Below are positions 60,702 to 64,000 of a stretch of 64,000 nucleotides of DNA, one piece after another. The notes beneath the pieces were generated by a model. That model saw only the letters and a list, made by a program, of their open reading frames with translations, ran no database searches and was not told where the DNA came from. The position numbers and the translations under genes were made by a program. Positions within the stretch are counted from its first letter, which is position 1. Each line of letters opens with the position of its first letter. The DNA comes from Hyphomicrobium zavarzinii ATCC 27496 (lineage in GTDB: Bacteria > Pseudomonadota > Alphaproteobacteria > Rhizobiales > Hyphomicrobiaceae). The DNA lies in assembly GCF_000383415.1 (NCBI RefSeq), contig NZ_KB911259.1, positions 275,007 through 339,006 of the forward strand. The letters are read 5' to 3'.

Positions 60702-61387
60702 CAGTATGCGTCCGCGTTATCGATGTTGAAGTTGTAGAGCTTGCGGGCTGAGCCGTAGCGCTTGAACTCGCTCGTCTTCACACCCTTGACCCCGGCGTTT
60801 TCCAGAAGCTTCGCGAGCGCCTCGTGATGCTCCGGACGCATCTCCTTCTCGATGCAGTCGGCACCCAGGCTCTTCACCTTGCCGCGCACGAACAGCTTCG
60901 CCTCGTAGATGGAATCTCCGAGCGCGTCGCCCGCATCGCCCAGAACGACGAGGTGGCCGCTCTGCGCCATGAACGCCGACATGTGGCCGATGTTGCCCTT
61001 GACGACGATATCGATGCCCTTCATCGAGACGCCGCAACGCGACGAGGCATTACCCTCGATCACGAGCAGGCCGCCGCGGCCCGTAGCGCCTGCATACTGG
61101 CTCGCATCGCCAGTGATGCGAACCTTGCCCGACATCATGTTCTCGGCGACGCCGGGCCCGGCCGAGCCGTGCACCGTAACGGTCGCCTGCTTGTTCATGC
61201 CGGCGCAGTAATAGCCGACGTTGCCGCGGATGTTGACATCGATGGGTGCATCGATGCCGACGGCGACGGCATGAAAGCCCATCGGGTTGAGAACTTCCCA
61301 CGCCTTCTCGTTCGAGCCTTCCGACTGCCGATGAAGATCCTGGTTGAGGTCGCGAAGTGGGGTCTTCGCCAAATCTACTGTTTGCAT
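60701..61387 (-). CDS. mgsB: N-methylglutamate synthase subunit B (GXGXG domain)
   Basis: This 228-residue protein is the glutamate-synthase GXGXG beta-helix domain: GFHAVAVGIDAPIDVNIRG, TVHGSAGPGVAENMMSGKV, SQYAGATGRGGLLVIEGN and AFMAQSGHLVVLGDAGDALG. It is thought to hold the channel between the amidotransferase and synthase subunits. The stop overlaps the mgsC start. It is the middle gene of mgsABC. Confidence 0.92.
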   Translation of the reverse strand: MQTVDLAKTPLRDLNQDLHRQSEGSNEKAWEVLNPMGFHAVAVGIDAPIDVNIRGNVGYYCAGMNKQATVTVHGSAGPGVAENMMSGKVRITGDASQYAGATGRGGLLVIEGNASSRCGVSMKGIDIVVKGNIGHMSAFMAQSGHLVVLGDAGDALGDSIYEAKLFVRGKVKSLGADCIEKEMRPEHHEALAKLLENAGVKGVKTSEFKRYGSARKLYNFNIDNADAY

Positions 61388-61411
61388 GATGATGAATGCT
61401 CCCGTCTTTTC

Positions 61412-62308
61412 TTATCTTTCCCAGAAGTACACGGTCGCAGGCTCAGGCTCCCAGACCCGGGCCTTTTCGATGCCGGGCAGGTTGGCAAGCGCGCGATATT
61501 CGGAGCCGAACGCAACATACTGATCAGTCTCAGCCATGACTGCAGGCTTGCATGCGATCGGATCGCGGATGACACCGAAGCCGTCCTTGGTACCGACGAC
61601 GAAGGTGAAGAAGCCGTCGAGGTCATCGAGGCTGTTGGTCAGCGCTTCGCCAAGGTTCTTGCCCTGGTTCATGCGCCACGTGAGATAAGCGGCAGCGACT
61701 TCGCTGTCGTTCTGCGTCTCGAAAGTCATGCCGTCGTGCTTGAGATCGCGCCGCAGATTGTTGTGGTTCGACAGCGAGCCGTTGTGAACGAGGCACTGAT
61801 CAGCGCCCGTCGAGAACGGATGCGAGCCCATCGTAGTGACGGCGCTCTCGGTGGCCATGCGCGTATGACCGATGGCGTGCGTGCCGGTCATCTTCGCGAG
61901 ATCGAAGCGCTTGGCGACTTCGGTCGGATAGCCGACCTCCTTGTAGATCTCGATAGAGGCGCCAGTCGCCATGATGCGAACCGAGGGGAACTCCGCGCGG
62001 ATCGTAGCCTTCGCTGCGTCAGCCTTGTCCTCGGGAACAGTCAACACCGCATGGGTGGACTTCAGCGAGAAATCGACATTGCTGCCGATTGCCTTGCTGA
62101 CGGCGGCATCGAGGCCCTTGAAGTCGGCGTCCGGGTTGGGAGACGAAATCGTGATCTTGACCTTCCCCTTCTCCGGGGTGCCGTAGATCGCAAAGCCTGC
62201 TGAGTCCGGGCCGCGGTCGCACATGGTGGCGAGCATCTCGGCCGTAAGCGCGCCGAGCTGCGGCTCGAGCGCCTTGTCCTTCAGAAATAATCCGACAATT
62301 CCACACAT
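61412..62308 (-). CDS. mgsA: N-methylglutamate synthase subunit A (class II amidotransferase)
   Basis: This 298-residue protein begins MCGIVGLFLKDKALEPQLGA, with Cys2 as the class II amidotransferase nucleophile. It continues with MCDRGPDSAGFAIYGTPEKG, HAIGHTRMATESAVTTMGSH and LVHNGSLSNHNNLRRDL. It hydrolyses gamma-glutamylmethylamide to release methylamine. The start is ATG 62308; a 17-codon upstream extension would displace the nucleophile. It is first in the operon, with a promoter-like region upstream. Confidence 0.93.
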   Translation of the reverse strand: MCGIVGLFLKDKALEPQLGALTAEMLATMCDRGPDSAGFAIYGTPEKGKVKITISSPNPDADFKGLDAAVSKAIGSNVDFSLKSTHAVLTVPEDKADAAKATIRAEFPSVRIMATGASIEIYKEVGYPTEVAKRFDLAKMTGTHAIGHTRMATESAVTTMGSHPFSTGADQCLVHNGSLSNHNNLRRDLKHDGMTFETQNDSEVAAAYLTWRMNQGKNLGEALTNSLDDLDGFFTFVVGTKDGFGVIRDPIACKPAVMAETDQYVAFGSEYRALANLPGIEKARVWEPEPATVYFWER

Positions 62309-62343
62309 CTGACGCGTGCCCTCGGGTTGTTGATTATGAGGAA

Positions 62344-62403
62344 ACACTACAAGAGACAAATGGCCGCGTCAATGTTCGAGAAACAAATTTTCTTCTAAAG
62401 AAA
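62344..62403 (-). promoter_or_regulatory. Candidate mgsA promoter with adjacent dyad
   Basis: On the minus strand TTGACG (62367-62372) and TAGTGT (62344-62349) are 17 bp apart, about 35 bp before the mgsA start. Directly upstream lies a perfect dyad TTTCTT-CTA-AAGAAA (62389-62403), a candidate operator. Confidence 0.45.
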
Positions 62404-62597
62404 CTCCCCGTCTCATCCAACTCAAGCATCCGGCCGCGCGACACGCCTCGCGCAGCAGCCGGATTCTCCGCATCGGCCCGCAACTTGAGCGATGCCGGGG
62501 AAGCGCGGCTCCGCCCTCGCTGCGTAACCGAACGCGCCTGTGCACACGTCCGCTGTGCGGTGCAATACACGGCTGAAGGGAAGCGGAGAGCTCTCCG

Positions 62598-63263
62598 TTA
62601 CGCCTTCCGGCGCTCGTAAATGATGATCGAAAGATAGATCGCCGGCAGCTCGATCAGCTTGTCGGGGCCGTGCAGCTCGGCGGAATCGAACATGATCGAG
62701 TCGCCAGGCTCGAGAACATACGAGCGGTCGCCGTGCGCGTACGACACCTTACCGCTCAGCATGTAGAGGAACTCGATGCCCTCGTGGCGGAATTCCGTGT
62801 AGGTGTCCGCGTCCTTGTTGAGCGTGATGATGTACGGCTCGACGGCGATGTCGCCTCCCAGCGATTGACCGAGAAGCTGATAGTTGTGGCCGACCTTCGT
62901 GCCGCGGCGGCGAATGGCGACGCCTTCACCCTTCTTCACATACGAGCAGCCCCGCCCGCTGTCGTAAGTCGCAAGCAGCATCGTAAGCGGCAGATTGAGC
63001 GCCGACGCCAAGAGCTGCAGCGTGGAAAGAGAAGGCGAAATCTGGCCGTTCTCGATTTTAGAAAGCATGCCGGACGAAATATCCGCAACGGATGCGAGCT
63101 CCGAAACTGTGAGCCCCGCGTGCTTGCGATAGTCGCGCACCTGCGCGCCGATCGCGTTTTCGAGGGTACGAATGACGATGTCCGGCGCGCCGGATCCCGT
63201 CGTCAGATGCGCAGCCTTGGCTTTCGTGCCTGGCTTCTTCGTCACTTTACGCTTGGCCATCAT
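62598..63263 (-). CDS. XRE-family regulator with cupin sensor domain
   Basis: This protein of about 221 residues has an N-terminal basic segment, an XRE helix-turn-helix (YRKHAGLTVSELASVADISSG, then MLSKIENGQISPSLSTLQLL) and a C-terminal cupin domain (FRHEGIEFLYMLSGKVSYAHG, YVLEPGDSIMFDSAELHGP). This PuuR-like architecture often regulates amine or amino-acid catabolism. It lies upstream of mgsA on the same strand (290-bp gap) and diverges from a permease gene, so it may control both. The effector is unknown. The start may be ATG 63263 or 63260. Confidence 0.9.
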   Translation of the reverse strand: MMAKRKVTKKPGTKAKAAHLTTGSGAPDIVIRTLENAIGAQVRDYRKHAGLTVSELASVADISSGMLSKIENGQISPSLSTLQLLASALNLPLTMLLATYDSGRGCSYVKKGEGVAIRRRGTKVGHNYQLLGQSLGGDIAVEPYIITLNKDADTYTEFRHEGIEFLYMLSGKVSYAHGDRSYVLEPGDSIMFDSAELHGPDKLIELPAIYLSIIIYERRKA

Positions 63264-63633
63264 CGCTATCGTTTTTGTTTCACATTGAGAGACGGCGAGA
63301 CCCGCCTCTGTGCTCTGCGCTGACCTGAAAAGCTCGGTATTCCAGCGCAAACACCGACTTCTCCAAACATCCCCGCTCCGAAGATGCATCATTCTTCGCG
63401 AGGTGACAAACGGGGAAGACGCGGAGAAAGATGTTTCCTCTCGCGAATATTTGTTGACACAGAAACAACCGCTGCGTCATTATTGCCCAGGGGGTTGCAT
63501 CAGGGGTCCGGTAACAGACGGCACCCCAAAAAGCGATGCGCCCGCCATTGCCCGTCTGCGACACCGAAGCGCTCAACGCATGTCCGATGGCGCTCTCGCA
63601 GAGGGAAACAAAAAAAGCTCTGGGGAGTAAAAA
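63264..63633. other. Divergent promoter region, regulator/permease
   Basis: About 370 bp with no supported gene. A candidate promoter for the permease is TTGACA (63454-63459), 18 bp, CATTAT (63478-63483). An imperfectly centred dyad CGAAGA...TCTTCG is at 63379-63398. Confidence 0.4.
63379..63398. promoter_or_regulatory. Dyad with AAGATGCAT half-site
   Basis: Arms CGAAGA and TCTTCG flank 8 bases that include the AAGATGCAT sequence seen in NsrR half-sites. Only one half matches, so NsrR control is weak here. Confidence 0.25.
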
Positions 63634-64000
63634 ATGAATGTCGTAACGGGCGCGTTGGCGGCTGACTCGCCAACATTACATCGATCAATTGACTGGAGAG
63701 GCGCGTTCTGGGTCGCCAGTGGCGTTCCTGCTCTCGTTCTCTTTTCCATTGGCGGCATCGCTGGAACCACCGGCAATGTCGCCTTTCTTGTCTGGATGGC
63801 CAGCATGTGCATGGGCTTCATCCAGTCGTTTACCTACGCCGAGATCGCTGGCCTCTTCCCGAACAAGTCGGGCGGCGCATCCGTTTACGGCGCCTCTGCC
63901 TGGGTTCGTTACTCGAAGCTGATTGCTCCGCTTTCCGTCTGGTGCAACTGGCTGGCCTGGACGCCGGTGCTCTCGCTCGGTTGCTCCATCGCAGCCGCCT
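63634..64000 (+). CDS. Amino-acid/amine permease (APC family, cut by window end)
   Basis: The frame from ATG 63634 (GGGGAGTAAAAA upstream) runs off the window after 122 codons. It shows a hydrophilic start and APC-type helices: VASGVPALVLFSIGGIAGTT, VAFLVWMASMCMGFIQSFTY followed by AEIAGLFPNKSGGASVYGAS, and APLSVWCNWLAWTPVLSLG. The conserved 'AEIAGLFPNKSGG' loop is typical of the amino acid-polyamine-organocation superfamily. Its place beside the mgs genes and an XRE-cupin regulator suggests uptake of an amine or amino acid, perhaps methylamine-related; this is inference. Confidence 0.85.
   Translation, partial: MNVVTGALAADSPTLHRSIDWRGAFWVASGVPALVLFSIGGIAGTTGNVAFLVWMASMCMGFIQSFTYAEIAGLFPNKSGGASVYGASAWVRYSKLIAPLSVWCNWLAWTPVLSLGCSIAAA

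Noticed and set aside
1-64000. CRISPR arrays, insertion sequences, phage genes or attachment sites
   Set aside because: No spaced direct repeats, transposase or integrase motifs were seen; the single tRNA is not flanked by a visible duplicate of its 3' end.

Overview
The window is high-GC DNA with short intergenic gaps, many ATGA-type overlaps and frequent GTG/TTG starts. Gene content suggests a facultatively methylotrophic alphaproteobacterium of the Hyphomicrobiales. The main signs are a complete N-methylglutamate pathway for methylamine, a formaldehyde-activating-enzyme paralogue, an Irr-type Fur regulator and a PQQ-type dehydrogenase with its own cytochrome c. A Hyphomicrobium-like organism fits best, but this is inference from gene content. 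I see no IS element, phage gene, CRISPR array or rRNA; there is one tRNA (Arg-CCT).

Layout. 0-3 kb: a DUF4142 protein (cut by the window edge), an ECF sigma factor, a DUF488 protein, and a cytochrome P460-family gene plus 7Fe ferredoxin facing away across a 23-bp NsrR-like operator. 3-9 kb: a lipoprotein, a cold-shock protein, a methyltransferase, a DEAD-box helicase and a fatty-acid desaturase. 9-14 kb: housekeeping genes (pdxH, fabI, a histidine phosphatase, aroC). 14-18.7 kb: a PmrAB-like two-component system followed by GT2, LAB_N and GT39 genes, which look like a lipid A glycosylation module. 19.3-28.8 kb: a complete ebo cluster (eboD-E-C-A-B on the minus strand; eboF on the plus strand). 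The plus arm also carries a secreted PQQ-type sugar dehydrogenase, a cytochrome c and an IPP isomerase overlapping eboF. 28.8-36 kb: accessory genes, several small proteins and one probable frameshifted gene.

36-49 kb is the least familiar region. A minus-strand operon encodes an AlkB/XylM-family di-iron membrane monooxygenase, a group I truncated haemoglobin, a [2Fe-2S]/FAD reductase and an Irr-like regulator. Next to it lie a 1-Cys peroxiredoxin, an azoreductase-like flavoprotein, a Nif11-like small protein, a CX5C small protein, a divergent acyl-CoA-dehydrogenase-like flavoprotein, a large soluble histidine kinase with a FixJ-type regulator, and two paralogous LysR regulators. This is the best candidate here for an undescribed oxidation system.

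49-64 kb: an LssY_C protein, tRNA-Arg, a LysR regulator divergent from mgdABCD (N-methylglutamate dehydrogenase), a Fae paralogue lacking the usual catalytic His, a group II truncated haemoglobin, and the convergent mgsABC-gmaS operon. An XRE-cupin regulator and a permease (cut by the window end) follow. Together gmaS, mgsABC and mgdABCD convert methylamine through gamma-glutamylmethylamide and N-methylglutamate to glutamate plus a C1 unit.
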